Below, piece by piece: positions 14,545 to 23,530 of a DNA stretch of 64,000 bases. A program made the position numbers and the translations under genes. Source of the stretch: Streptomyces sp. Je 1-369 (lineage in GTDB: Bacteria; Actinomycetota; Actinomycetes; Streptomycetales; Streptomycetaceae); the NCBI RefSeq assembly GCF_026810505.1, contig NZ_CP101750.1, forward strand, positions 3,129,254-3,193,253, in the 5' to 3' direction. Within the stretch, counting starts at the first letter, position 1; each line of letters begins with the position of its first letter. The notes below the pieces were generated by a model. It was given only the letters and a program-made list of their open reading frames with translations. It searched no databases and was not told where the DNA came from.

Positions 14545-17069
14545 GCCGGCGTGAATGTCAGCGGCCCAAGTGCAGCGGAAGCTACGACGACTTCGGTGGC
14601 GGTGAGCTGTACTGCGACACGTGCGGCCTCGCCCCCGTCGTCGCGCCGGACGGCAGGGTCTCCTCGCCGCCGACCGGTCTCACGGCCGGTGGCAAGGGCT
14701 CGCGGGGCTCGGGGAGCTCCAGCGGCCGCTCGTCGTCGCGGTCCTCCAGTACGTCCCGTTCGTCGCGCTCGCAGTCCTCGCGCAGGTCGGTGTCCGGGCG
14801 GCTCTCCCGGTCCCTGTCCGGCAGTTCGACGTCGCGGTCGGTGTCGGTGCGCAGCTCGGGCTCGGCGACGGGCTCCTCGGCGCGCGGGCGGCTCGGTGTC
14901 GGTCTGGTCGCCGTGCCGGACGTGCCGCGTCCCGATCCGCGTGGGGCCGTGCAGGAGAACCCCGAGGTGCCCGAGCGGAAGCGGTTCTGCTCGCGCTCCG
15001 ACTGCGGGGCACCGGTGGGCCGTGCGCGCGGCGAACGGCCCGGCCGCACGGAGGGGTTCTGCACCAAGTGCGGGCACCCCTACTCGTTCGTGCCGAAGCT
15101 GCACCCTCGCGACATCGTGCACGGCCAGTACGAGGTCGTGGGGTGTCTGGCGCACGGCGGGCTCGGCTGGGTGTATCTGGCCATCGACCGTGCGGTGTCC
15201 GACCGGTGGGTGGTCCTCAAGGGGCTGCTCGACACGGGTGACCAGGACGCGATGGCGGCGGCCATCTCCGAGCGGCGCTTCCTCGCGGAGATCGAGCACT
15301 CCAACATCGTCCGCATCTACAACTTCGTCGAGCACCTCGACCAGCGCACCGGCTCCATGGACGGGTACATCGTCATGGAGTACGTCGGCGGCAAGTCCCT
15401 GAAGGAGATCGCCAACGGCCGCCGCACACCGGAGGGCAGACGCGACCCGCTGCCGGTCGAGCAGGCCTGCGCGTACGGCATCGAGGCCCTGGACGCCCTC
15501 GGCCATCTGCACAGCCGCAAGCTCCTGTACTGCGACTTCAAGGTCGACAACGCCATCCAGACCGAGGGCCAGCTCAAGCTCATCGACATGGGCGCGGTCC
15601 GCAGGATGGACGACGACGAGTCCGCGATCTACGGAACGGTGGGCTATCAGGCCCCCGAGGTCGCCGACGTCGGCCCGTCTGTCGCCTCCGACCTCTACAC
15701 CGTCGCCCGCACCCTCGCGGTCCTCACCTTCGACTTCCAGGGCTACACGAACGTGTTCGTGGACTCCCTGCCCGACCCCGACAACATCGAGGTCTTCCGG
15801 ACGTACGAGTCCTTCTACCGCCTCCTGGTCCGTGCCACGGACCCGGACCCGGCCCGCAGGTTCGCCTCCGCGCAGGAGATGGCCGAGCAGCTGACGGGCG
15901 TCCTGCGCGAGGTGGTGGCGCTCCAGACGGGGCTGCCGCGGCCCGCGCTCTCGACGCTGTTCGGGCCCGAGGTGAAGGTGCCCGACACGGAGCTGTTCGC
16001 CGAACTCGCGGGGGAGGTGTCGCGGCTCGGGGCGCGGGCCGAGCTCACCGCCGGGGAGAACGGCCACGCGCTGCCGGAGAGCACCGCGACCGCGGGGATC
16101 GTCCGCGGGCTCGACTCCGCCGCGACCGCCCTCGCGCTGCCCGTGCCCCTGGTGGACCCGAACGACGCGAACGCCGGGTTCCTCGCCGGTCTCATCGGGG
16201 CCGCGCCCGCCGAGCTGATCACCGCGCTCGGCACGGCGCCCGCGGACTCCCTCGAACTCCAGTTGCACGGCCTGCGGGCCCGGCTCGCCATGGGGGAACT
16301 CGCGCCCGCCGCCCAGGCCCTCGCCGCCCTCGAACAACAGCACCCGGACGACTGGCGGGTGGTCTGGTACCGGGGCGTCGCCGCTTTGGCCACCGGCGAC
16401 TTCGAGAACTCGGCGCTCTCCTTCGACGCGGTCTACGACGCGTTCCCCGGCGAGCCCGCGCCGAAGCTGGCGCTCGGCGTCATCGCGGAGGTCCTCGGCC
16501 AGCTGGACAACGCCGCCGAGTACTACCGGCTGGTGTGGACGACCGACCCGAGCTATGTGAGCGCGGCGTTCGGCCTGGCCCGCGTGCGGCTCGCGGCGGG
16601 CGACAGGGCCGGTGCCGTGCGCACCCTGGAGTCGGTGCCGGAGTCCTCCATCCACTACACGGCGGCCCGGGTGGCGGCGGTGCGGGCGAGGCTGCGTCAG
16701 CGTATGACGTCGGACACGGCAGCCCCTTCGGGCGTCGCCTTCCTGGACGAGCTGACAGCCGCCGCAGGGCAGATCGAGGCACTTGCCGGATTCGGGCTCG
16801 ACGCGGTGCGCAGGGAGCGCCTGTCGACCGAGGTTCTGGGGACGGCGCTCGACTGGGTACTCTCCGGTAGGCACTCTGGTCACGTTTCCGCGCCACCGGG
16901 CACTCCCGGGACGCGGGCCGTACTGCTCGGCAGCGACCTGGACGAGCGCGGCCTCCGGTTCGGCCTGGAGCGTTCGTACCGGACACTGGCCCGGCTCGCT
17001 CAGGGTGGCGAGGAGAGGATCGAACTGGTGGAGCGGGCCAACCGTTTCCGCCCCCGGACGTGGGTGTGA
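14541..17069 (+). CDS. pknG: PknG-type Ser/Thr protein kinase with two zinc ribbons and a TPR tail
   Basis: An 842-residue kinase. A first zinc ribbon (C6, C11, C25, C28) is followed by a Ser/Arg-rich linker (~52-115) and a rubredoxin-like ribbon (C150, C155, C174, C177). The kinase domain (~197-460) has glycine loop LAHGGLGWVYLA, Lys227, catalytic loop YCDFKVDN (Asp332, Asn337; no Arg before Asp, so non-RD as in PknG) and DMG in place of DFG. A TPR-like C-terminus (~580-760) follows, with PGEPAPKLALGVIAEVLGQL. M. tuberculosis PknG has 750 residues with one rubredoxin domain; the extra length is the N-terminal ribbon and linker. In mycobacteria PknG phosphorylates the FHA regulator GarA to adjust glutamate metabolism. 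Confidence 0.9.
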   Translation: MSRRECQRPKCSGSYDDFGGGELYCDTCGLAPVVAPDGRVSSPPTGLTAGGKGSRGSGSSSGRSSSRSSSTSRSSRSQSSRRSVSGRLSRSLSGSSTSRSVSVRSSGSATGSSARGRLGVGLVAVPDVPRPDPRGAVQENPEVPERKRFCSRSDCGAPVGRARGERPGRTEGFCTKCGHPYSFVPKLHPRDIVHGQYEVVGCLAHGGLGWVYLAIDRAVSDRWVVLKGLLDTGDQDAMAAAISERRFLAEIEHSNIVRIYNFVEHLDQRTGSMDGYIVMEYVGGKSLKEIANGRRTPEGRRDPLPVEQACAYGIEALDALGHLHSRKLLYCDFKVDNAIQTEGQLKLIDMGAVRRMDDDESAIYGTVGYQAPEVADVGPSVASDLYTVARTLAVLTFDFQGYTNVFVDSLPDPDNIEVFRTYESFYRLLVRATDPDPARRFASAQEMAEQLTGVLREVVALQTGLPRPALSTLFGPEVKVPDTELFAELAGEVSRLGARAELTAGENGHALPESTATAGIVRGLDSAATALALPVPLVDPNDANAGFLAGLIGAAPAELITALGTAPADSLELQLHGLRARLAMGELAPAAQALAALEQQHPDDWRVVWYRGVAALATGDFENSALSFDAVYDAFPGEPAPKLALGVIAEVLGQLDNAAEYYRLVWTTDPSYVSAAFGLARVRLAAGDRAGAVRTLESVPESSIHYTAARVAAVRARLRQRMTSDTAAPSGVAFLDELTAAAGQIEALAGFGLDAVRRERLSTEVLGTALDWVLSGRHSGHVSAPPGTPGTRAVLLGSDLDERGLRFGLERSYRTLARLAQGGEERIELVERANRFRPRTWV

Positions 17070-17071
17070 GT

Positions 17072-18463
17072 ATGTCGCAGATGCCCCAGCTGTCTGCCTG
17101 CCCCAGCTGTGAGGAGCCGCTGGAGTCGGGTGACCTGTATTGCGGTGCGTGCGGGTTCGACCTGTCGGCGGTGCCACCGCGGCCGGACGTGTCCCCCAAC
17201 GGATCCGCCGGGTCCGTACGGGGCGCCGCCGCGGGCGGGGAACCCTCCGAGTGGCCGGTCGCGCCGGAGGTCGACAGCACCGACACGCCGGTTCCGACGC
17301 ACCTCCCGACGGACCTGCCGGGCACGGACTCGGCGGGCGGCGAACTCCCGGAACGGCCGGACGCCGTCTCTGCGACGCCGGATGCCGCGACTGCCGCGCC
17401 CGATGCCTCATCTGCCGCGCCGGGTGCTGAATCGGTCACTCCGGACGCGTCCGTAGAGCCGGACGAGTACCCGCTGCCCGCCCCGGACGCCCCCGGCTCC
17501 CCCGCCGCCCCGGCCGCCGACCCCCGTACGGCCACGCCCCCCGCGGGCACCAAGCTCTGCGTGGCGTGCCGGTCGGGCCGCGTCGACCCGGACGGGTACT
17601 GCGAGAACTGCGGGCACGCCCAGCCCCGCGAGCGCGACCACATGGAGCAGGAGCTCGACACCGTCGCCGCCGTCAGCGACCGCGGCCTGCGCCACCACCG
17701 CAACGAGGACGCCTTCGCGATCTCCACGGCCGCACTGCCCGACGGCTCGCCCGCCGTCGTCGCGATCGTCTGCGACGGAGTCTCGTCGGCGACCCGCCCG
17801 GACGAGGCCTCGCTCGCCGCGACCCGCGCCGCCAACGAGTCACTCCTCGTCTCGCTGCCGCGCGGCACACACCCGCAGCAGGCCATGCACGAGGCGATCC
17901 TCGCGGCGGCCGACGCCGTCAACGCGCTCGCCGCCGAACCCGCGTCGGCCCGCGAGCACAGCCCCCACCAGAACGCGCCCGCCTGCACCCTGGTCGGCTC
18001 GATCGTCGCGGGCGGCCTGCTCGTCGTCGGCTGGGTCGGCGACAGCCGCGCCTACTGGGTCCCCGACGACCGGGAGGGCCCCACCGTGCGCCTGACCGAG
18101 GACGACTCGTGGGCCGCGCAGATGGTCGCCGCGGGCCTGATGAACGAGGCCGAGGCGTACGCCGACGAGCGCGCGCACGCCATCACGGGCTGGCTCGGCG
18201 CGGACGCGTACGAACTGGAGCCGCACACCGCTTCCTTCAAGCCGGACCGTGCGGGTGTAGTGGTGGTGTGCACGGACGGCCTGTGGAACTACGCGGAAGC
18301 CGTCGAGGAGATGGCCGACGCGGTGCCCGCCGACGCCGCGGACCGGCCGCTGCACAGCGCCCAGGTCCTGGTCGGCCACGCTCTGGACGGCGGGGGCCAC
18401 GACAACGTAACAGTGGCCGTCGTGCCGTTCCCGTTCGTGCCGCAGGGGGCAGGATCGGCCTAG
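17072..18463 (+). CDS. PP2C-family Ser/Thr phosphatase with zinc ribbons
   Basis: A 463-residue protein. An N-terminal zinc ribbon (CPSCEEPLESGDLYCGACG) leads into a ~110-residue Pro/Ala/Asp-rich linker, a second ribbon (CVACRSGRVDPDGYCENCG) and a PPM/PP2C domain. Metal-binding motifs are intact: SDRGLRHHRNEDAF, AIVCDGVSS, GWVGDSRAYW, VVVVCTDGLWNY and GGHDNVTVAV. It is the obvious eraser for the upstream kinase. Start ATG 17072 is only 2 bases after the kinase stop; GTG 17066, overlapping that stop as GTGA, is an alternative. No membrane segment is present, unlike PstP-type phosphatases. Confidence 0.9.
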   Translation: MSQMPQLSACPSCEEPLESGDLYCGACGFDLSAVPPRPDVSPNGSAGSVRGAAAGGEPSEWPVAPEVDSTDTPVPTHLPTDLPGTDSAGGELPERPDAVSATPDAATAAPDASSAAPGAESVTPDASVEPDEYPLPAPDAPGSPAAPAADPRTATPPAGTKLCVACRSGRVDPDGYCENCGHAQPRERDHMEQELDTVAAVSDRGLRHHRNEDAFAISTAALPDGSPAVVAIVCDGVSSATRPDEASLAATRAANESLLVSLPRGTHPQQAMHEAILAAADAVNALAAEPASAREHSPHQNAPACTLVGSIVAGGLLVVGWVGDSRAYWVPDDREGPTVRLTEDDSWAAQMVAAGLMNEAEAYADERAHAITGWLGADAYELEPHTASFKPDRAGVVVVCTDGLWNYAEAVEEMADAVPADAADRPLHSAQVLVGHALDGGGHDNVTVAVVPFPFVPQGAGSA

Positions 18464-18532
18464 AGCCCGGCGGGGGGACCGTACCGGGCCGTGTGGTCTT
18501 GAGGTTATGAGGATCTGAGGGGGAGCAGTTCC

Positions 18533-19885
18533 ATGGCCAATTTCTCGAAGTCGAACGTGCCGCAGTTCTCTGTGGACGTCTACCAGAACGAGTACCTGCC
18601 GGAGGGCGGCCGCGAGGTCAACGCCATCGCCACGGTCACCTCGACCGGCGGCGGAACGATCGGGGCCGCGGTCGGCGCACCGCACCTGTACGCCGCCGGG
18701 CAGAGCCCGGACGCCGCCGTCGCGATCATGGTGGACTGCTCCGGTTCGATGGACTACCCGCCGACGAAGATGCGCGGTGCGCGGGACGCCACCGCCGCCG
18801 CGATCGACGCGCTCCGCGACGGCGTGCACTTCGCCGTGATCGGCGGCACCCACATCGCCAAGGAGGTCTACCCGGGCGGCGGGCGGCTCGCCGTGGCGGG
18901 ACCGCAGACCCGCGAGCTGGCCAAGCAGGCGCTGCGCAGGCTGAGCGCGGGCGGCGGCACGGCGATCGGCACCTGGCTGCGCCTGGCCGACCGTCTCCTG
19001 GCCTCCGCCGACGTGCCCGCCTCGGCGGTGCGGCACGGCATCCTGCTCACCGACGGCCGCAACGAGCACGAGTCGCCCGAGGACCTGCAGGCCGCCCTGG
19101 ACTCCTGCGCGGGCCGGTTCACCTGTGACGCCCGCGGCGTCGGCACGGACTGGGAGGTGAAGGAGGTCACAGGGATCGCCTCCGCGCTGCTCGGCACCGC
19201 CGACATCGTCGCCGACCCGGCCGCCCTCTCCGCCGACTTCACGCAGATGATGGAGGCGGCGATGGGCAAGGAGGTCGCCGACGTCAGTCTGCGGCTGTGG
19301 ACGCCGGTGGGCGTGGAGATCAAGTTCGTGAAGCAAGTGGCGCCCACGGTCGAGGAGTTGACCGGACGTCGCACGGAGGCGGGACCGCGTGCCGGGGACT
19401 ACCCGACCGGGTCCTGGGGCGACGAGTCCCGCGACTACCACATCTGCGTCCAGGTGCCCGGCGCCGAGCTTGGCCAGGAGATGCTCGCGGCCCGTGTCTC
19501 GCTGGTCGTACCGCAGGAGGACGGCAGCGCGCAGACGCTGTCGCAGGGCCTGGTGCGGGCCGTGTGGACCGACGACATGTCGGCGTCCACGTCGATCAAT
19601 CCGCAGGTCGCGCACTACACGGGACAGGCGGAACTGGCCCAGGTGATCCAGCAGGGACTCGACGCCCGCAAATCGGGAGATGTCGACGGAGCGACGGCCA
19701 AACTGGGCCGCGCGGTGCAGCTCGCGAGCGCCTCGGGCAACGCGGATACGGCGAAACTGCTTTCGAAGGTGGTGGACGTCGTGGACGCCGCGGCAGGTAC
19801 TGTTCGATTGAAGGCGAAGGTCGCGGAGGCGGACGAGATGACACTCGAGACGCGGTCCACGAAGACTGTTCGCGTGAAGAAGTAG
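18533..19885 (+). CDS. von Willebrand factor type A domain protein
   Basis: A 450-residue cytosolic protein with a VWA domain (~60-240). The MIDAS residues are present: VDCSGSMDY (DxSxS), the Thr of GGGTAIGTWL and the Asp of LLTDGRNEHE. A C-terminal part (~380-440) is helical (GLDARKSGDVDGATAKLGRA) and looks TPR-like. There is no signal peptide. GGGGGAGC precedes the ATG. It lies between the PP2C and FHA genes; such VWA proteins often assemble complexes with FHA and kinase modules in Actinobacteria, so a scaffold or reader role is inferred. Confidence 0.88.
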   Translation: MANFSKSNVPQFSVDVYQNEYLPEGGREVNAIATVTSTGGGTIGAAVGAPHLYAAGQSPDAAVAIMVDCSGSMDYPPTKMRGARDATAAAIDALRDGVHFAVIGGTHIAKEVYPGGGRLAVAGPQTRELAKQALRRLSAGGGTAIGTWLRLADRLLASADVPASAVRHGILLTDGRNEHESPEDLQAALDSCAGRFTCDARGVGTDWEVKEVTGIASALLGTADIVADPAALSADFTQMMEAAMGKEVADVSLRLWTPVGVEIKFVKQVAPTVEELTGRRTEAGPRAGDYPTGSWGDESRDYHICVQVPGAELGQEMLAARVSLVVPQEDGSAQTLSQGLVRAVWTDDMSASTSINPQVAHYTGQAELAQVIQQGLDARKSGDVDGATAKLGRAVQLASASGNADTAKLLSKVVDVVDAAAGTVRLKAKVAEADEMTLETRSTKTVRVKK

Positions 19886-19936
19886 CCAGTACGTGTACGG
19901 CCCTCGGGCCGGAGAAGGAGAGGGGGAAGCGCCGAC

Positions 19937-21289
19937 ATGCCGACCTGCCCTAACGGACACCAGTCGGGTTCCGATGACTGGTGCGAGGTCTGCGGTCACC
20001 GCATGGCCGGTGCCGTACCTCCGCCGCCCCCGCCGCCGCCCGCGGCGGGGTACGGCTATCCTCCGCCGCCGCCCGGCCAGGACCCGGGCTTCCCGCAGCC
20101 CGCGCCGGGGCGCCCGCATCTGGCCGCCGTGCCGGATCCGGCTCCCGAGGCGGAGCTCTGCCCGCAGTGCCGCACGCCCCGCGAGGCGAACGCGCCGTTC
20201 TGCGAGGAGTGCCGCTGGAACTTCCTGACGAACACGGCGACGTCGTACACCCCGGCCGCGCCGAACCCGCCGCTGCCGGGCACGCACGGCGGTCCCGGTG
20301 GCGGCCCCGGAAGGCCGCCGGGCCCGAACCCGGCGCAGCAGTTCCAGCAGCCCCCGCCGGGTTACGAGTACCAGGGCTCGCGTCCGTCGCAGATGAACCG
20401 TCCCGCCGAGCCGATCCCGCCGTTCGGCAACGGGCACGGGCAGCAGGGTCCGGGTCCTGGCGGCCCTCAGGGTCCGGGTCAGCCGTTCCCGGGTCAGCCC
20501 GGCGCGCAGGGTCCCGGTCAGCCGTTCCCGGGTCAGCCCGGTCCGCAGGGTCCGGGTGGTCCGCAGGGTCCGGGTGGTCCGCACGGCCCCGGTCCCGGTC
20601 AGGCCCCGCCCGGCGCGCCTCAGGCCTTCCAACAGCCGGGTCCGCCCGCACCGCCCGCGTTCCCGCAGGAGAGGGGCGCCCCGCAGGGCCCGCCGCCTCC
20701 GCCGCCGCCCGGCCCCGGAGGACCATCCTTCGGTGGCGGTGCCGCCGACGACTGGGTGATCTCGCCTCCGTCGGCCCCGGCCCAGCAGGAACCGTTCCAG
20801 CAGCAGGAACCGTTCCAGCCCCAGGAACCGTTCCAGCCGCAGGAGCCGTTCCAGCAGCAGCCGCCCCCGCAGCCCCAGGGCCCCGGCACGTGGACGGTGA
20901 CGATCGCGCCCGACCGCGAGTACTTCATGGCGATGATGCAGCGCAGCGGGCCCGAGGCCTCGGGGCTCAACCTGCCCGCGTACTCGCCGGAGCAGCAGCG
21001 TCCGCTGGCCGGCAACCAGCTGACCATCGGCCGCCGCAGGCACTCCACGGGTGACACCCCGGACATCGACCTGTCCGTGCCGCCGGAGGACCCGGGCGTC
21101 TCCCACCAGCACGCGATCCTGGTCCAGCAGCCGGACGGCACCTGGGCGGTCGTCGACCAGAACTCCACGAACGGCACCACGGTCAACGGCGGCGAGGAGC
21201 CCATCCAGCCGTTCGTGCCCGTCCCCCTCCAGGACGGCGACCAGGTCCACGTGGGCGCCTGGACGACGCTCACCATCCGCCGCGACTGA
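19937..21289 (+). CDS. FHA-domain protein with zinc ribbons and Pro/Gln-rich linker
   Basis: A 450-residue protein. A zinc ribbon (CPNGHQSGSDDWCEVCG) and a second (CPQCRTPREANAPFCEECRW) flank a polyproline stretch. These are followed by collagen-like PGQPGPQGPGG runs (~170-215), four EPFQ repeats (~277-300) and a C-terminal FHA domain (~355-450) with LTIGRRR, VSHQHAIL and NSTNGTTVNGG, the phosphothreonine-binding residues. It should read threonine phosphorylation made by the upstream kinase. It is unrelated in layout to GarA/OdhI but may occupy the equivalent position. The gene ends the seven-gene same-strand block. Confidence 0.9.
   Translation: MPTCPNGHQSGSDDWCEVCGHRMAGAVPPPPPPPPAAGYGYPPPPPGQDPGFPQPAPGRPHLAAVPDPAPEAELCPQCRTPREANAPFCEECRWNFLTNTATSYTPAAPNPPLPGTHGGPGGGPGRPPGPNPAQQFQQPPPGYEYQGSRPSQMNRPAEPIPPFGNGHGQQGPGPGGPQGPGQPFPGQPGAQGPGQPFPGQPGPQGPGGPQGPGGPHGPGPGQAPPGAPQAFQQPGPPAPPAFPQERGAPQGPPPPPPPGPGGPSFGGGAADDWVISPPSAPAQQEPFQQQEPFQPQEPFQPQEPFQQQPPPQPQGPGTWTVTIAPDREYFMAMMQRSGPEASGLNLPAYSPEQQRPLAGNQLTIGRRRHSTGDTPDIDLSVPPEDPGVSHQHAILVQQPDGTWAVVDQNSTNGTTVNGGEEPIQPFVPVPLQDGDQVHVGAWTTLTIRRD
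20453..20600 (+). repeat. Collagen-like in-gene tandem repeat of the FHA protein
   Basis: Degenerate repeats of CAGGGTCCGGGT and GGTCAGCCGTTCCCGGGTC encode PGQP/GPQGPGG units. A second, 15-bp repeat (CAGGAACCGTTCCAG-like) at 20785-20856 encodes the EPFQ units. Both are likely length-variable between strains. Confidence 0.75.
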
Positions 21290-21310
21290 TCACAGGCGAG
21301 ACGGGCCGGT

Positions 21311-22270
21311 TCAGAGAGGCCAGACGTACGGCCCCTCGGGGTCGTCCAGCCAGGCCCACTCGTACGGCCCGCTCGTCGTGACACCGAAGCGCTCGCGCAC
21401 CGGCTGCCCCTCGCGCTGCCACAGCGCGAGCGCTTCGTGCGGATCGAGGCTGCCCGCGGTCAGCTCCAGGAGGAAGCGGAAGAGCTCGCTCTGCAGGGCC
21501 CTGCGCGGCAGCCCTCCGGCGTGGTGGTCGTACGGAGTCCTCGCGTCTCCCCCACGCAGCGGTACGAAGTAGGCGGGCGTGTGCAGGAAACGCCCCTCGG
21601 CGTGCTCCGCGTCCCGCACGGTCAGCGCGATCAGGCCGGTGGCCAGCGGCGCGAGGATGCGCGCGCCGGGCCTGCACTGGCCGAGCCACGCCTTCGGCAC
21701 CGAGCCCAGGGTGCAGGTGGCGATGATCCGGTCGTAGGGCGCCCGCTCGGGGCAGCCGGCGGCGCCGTCGCCGGTCACCACGGCGGGGCGGTACCCGGCG
21801 GCCGCCAGGTGCTGCCGGGCGGACTCCGTGATCTCCGGGTCGAGGTCGACGGTCGTGACGTGGTCGTCGCCGAGCCGGTGGGCGAGCAGCGCGGCGTTGT
21901 AGCCGGTGCCCGCGCCGATCTCCAGGACGCGGTCTCCTGGGCGCACGTCCAGTTCGGCGAGCATCTTCGCCATCAGGGACGGCTGGCTGCTGGAGGAGAG
22001 CAGGTCCCCGTCGCGCACGCGGGTGGCGAGGGGAGCGTCCGTGTAGGCGCCGCGCAGCCAGCGGGTGCGGCGTCCGTCGTCGGGGTCCTCGCCCCACAGC
22101 CGCTCGTACCCGCCGCTGACACCCACGTAGTAGTAGGGCACGAAGAGGTGCCGCGGCACGGCGGTGAACGCCGCCCGCCAGGCGGGGTCCTCTCGCAGGG
22201 CCCCGCTCGCCTCGATCTCCCGCACGAGGCCGGCCCGGACCTCGGCGAGCAGTACAGGATCGGGTTCCAT
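21311..22270 (-). CDS. Protein-L-isoaspartate O-methyltransferase-like SAM enzyme
   Basis: A 319-residue Class I SAM methyltransferase of the PCMT family. SAM motif I is VLEIGAGTGYNAALLA and the acidic residue is in VTTVDLDPEI. PCMT signatures are VPRHLFVP and SSSSQPSLMAKML, upstream of the SAM motif, and RIIATCTLGSVPKAW. Canonical PIMT repairs isoaspartyl residues; the C-terminal ~100 residues extend beyond the ~210-residue repair enzymes, so the substrate may differ. ATG 22270 is preferred; a GTG at 22324 would add 18 residues. Convergent with the FHA gene (21-base gap). Confidence 0.82.
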   Translation of the reverse strand: MEPDPVLLAEVRAGLVREIEASGALREDPAWRAAFTAVPRHLFVPYYYVGVSGGYERLWGEDPDDGRRTRWLRGAYTDAPLATRVRDGDLLSSSSQPSLMAKMLAELDVRPGDRVLEIGAGTGYNAALLAHRLGDDHVTTVDLDPEITESARQHLAAAGYRPAVVTGDGAAGCPERAPYDRIIATCTLGSVPKAWLGQCRPGARILAPLATGLIALTVRDAEHAEGRFLHTPAYFVPLRGGDARTPYDHHAGGLPRRALQSELFRFLLELTAGSLDPHEALALWQREGQPVRERFGVTTSGPYEWAWLDDPEGPYVWPL

Positions 22271-22396
22271 GGGTCCACTGTGCTGCGCCGCGGCCTCCTG
22301 TGCGAGTGGCGGAACCGCCGCCACCGTCCCCGGCGCGGACCCAGGTGATCGGCGATGGTCCTAAGCCTTCCGTACTAAGCCGCCCCGTCTGAGACC

Positions 22397-22810
22397 ATGG
22401 AACGCGTGAAAGAGATCCCGCACGGCACGCTTCAGGAGCAGACCTACTACGAGCAGGTCGGCGGCGAGGAGACCTTCCGACGCCTGGTGCACTTCTTCTA
22501 CCAGGGGGTCGCGGAGGACCCGCTGCTGCGGCCGATGTACCCGGAGGAGGACCTCGGGCCCGCCGAGGAGCGTCTCGCGCTCTTCCTGATGCAGTACTGG
22601 GGCGGCCCCCGTACGTACAGCGACAACCGCGGCCACCCCCGGCTGCGCATGCGGCACGCGCCGTTCACGGTCGACAGGGCCGCGCACGACGCCTGGCTGA
22701 AGCACATGCGCACGGCGGTGGACCAGCTCGGGCTCTCCGAGGAGCACGAGCGGACGCTGTGGAACTACCTGACGTACGCGGCGGCTTCCATGGTCAACTC
22801 CGAGGGGTGA
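22397..22810 (+). CDS. glbO: Group II truncated hemoglobin (GlbO-like)
   Basis: A 137-residue truncated globin. Group II marks are present: YYEQVGGEETFRRLVHFFYQ with TyrB10, the proximal His in RMRHAPFTVD and TrpG8 in DAWLKHMRTAV. Family members bind O2/NO and act in oxygen metabolism or NO detoxification; some interact with terminal oxidases. It is short, cytosolic and full length for the family (~130-137). It is divergent from the methyltransferase and convergent with the next gene. Confidence 0.92.
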   Translation: MERVKEIPHGTLQEQTYYEQVGGEETFRRLVHFFYQGVAEDPLLRPMYPEEDLGPAEERLALFLMQYWGGPRTYSDNRGHPRLRMRHAPFTVDRAAHDAWLKHMRTAVDQLGLSEEHERTLWNYLTYAAASMVNSEG

Positions 22811-22843
22811 CGTCGGAGTTCCGGAGCACGGTGGCGCCCGCTC

Positions 22844-23530
22844 TCACGCGGGCGTGACCGTGAGCCCTCCGACACCGGCGCGGCGCACCGCGACGGACCC
22901 GTAGGCCGTACGCAGCCGCAGCCACGGTCCCGAGGACAGCAGCGTCAGTGCGTCGCCCCGCAGGAAGCCGAGGGACTGCGCCGCGTGTGCCGCCCGTACC
23001 GGCAGTTCCGTGTCGGCGACGGGACGGGACCAGATCTCCCGCCCCACGCGGTCGAGTTCGGCGCGCACGCGCCGCTCGGCCGGCAACTCCTCGACCCGCG
23101 ACCTGAATTCGGCGACGGCCCGCTTGACCAGGGACCGCATCGCCTCCGGAGCCGGAAGGCCCGGTTCCTGCCGCCAGCCGCCGCGCGGCGGCAGCACACC
23201 CGCCCACGGCGGTCCGGTGACGGCCGCGGGGACGTCGGCGACTCCCGCCGCCTCCACGGACTCCACCGATTCGCCGACGCGTTCCAGGAACTCGCCCGCG
23301 GAGACGGTGACGTCGAGCGTGGTGTCGAGCCCGTACTCGTACGGCTTGGCGAGCCGCGCCGTACGGATGACGAGCACCTCGAACGACGGCGGCCGCCCGA
23401 ACACGGCGAGCGTGTACCCGGCGGCCTGCAGCCGCACCGCGGCCGCCTTGTCGTAGTGGATCAGCCGGGCCAGGAAGGCGGCGAGGTCCGCCGCCTCCCC
23501 GGCATCGGCGAAGTGGAGCCGCGCGGTCAT
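22844..23530 (-). CDS. Conserved hypothetical protein coupled to a thioesterase gene
   Basis: A 228-residue protein I do not recognise. It begins MTARLHFADAGEAADLAAFL and contains a beta-rich, basic/acidic mixed sequence without signal peptide, membrane helix or catalytic motif that I can name. Its ATG overlaps the stop of the upstream thioesterase gene as ATGA (23527-23530), so the two are co-translated. The pairing is common in Streptomyces, but no role can be assigned from sequence. Confidence 0.75.
   Translation of the reverse strand: MTARLHFADAGEAADLAAFLARLIHYDKAAAVRLQAAGYTLAVFGRPPSFEVLVIRTARLAKPYEYGLDTTLDVTVSAGEFLERVGESVESVEAAGVADVPAAVTGPPWAGVLPPRGGWRQEPGLPAPEAMRSLVKRAVAEFRSRVEELPAERRVRAELDRVGREIWSRPVADTELPVRAAHAAQSLGFLRGDALTLLSSGPWLRLRTAYGSVAVRRAGVGGLTVTPA

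Noticed and set aside
14466..17411. A 981-codon minus-strand open frame opposite pknG
   Set aside because: It is a shadow of the kinase gene; no motif and no start signal.
17840..21250. A 1136-codon minus-strand open frame
   Set aside because: It is the antisense shadow of the PP2C, VWA and FHA genes, whose domains and motifs are unambiguous; high GC removes stop codons from the complement.
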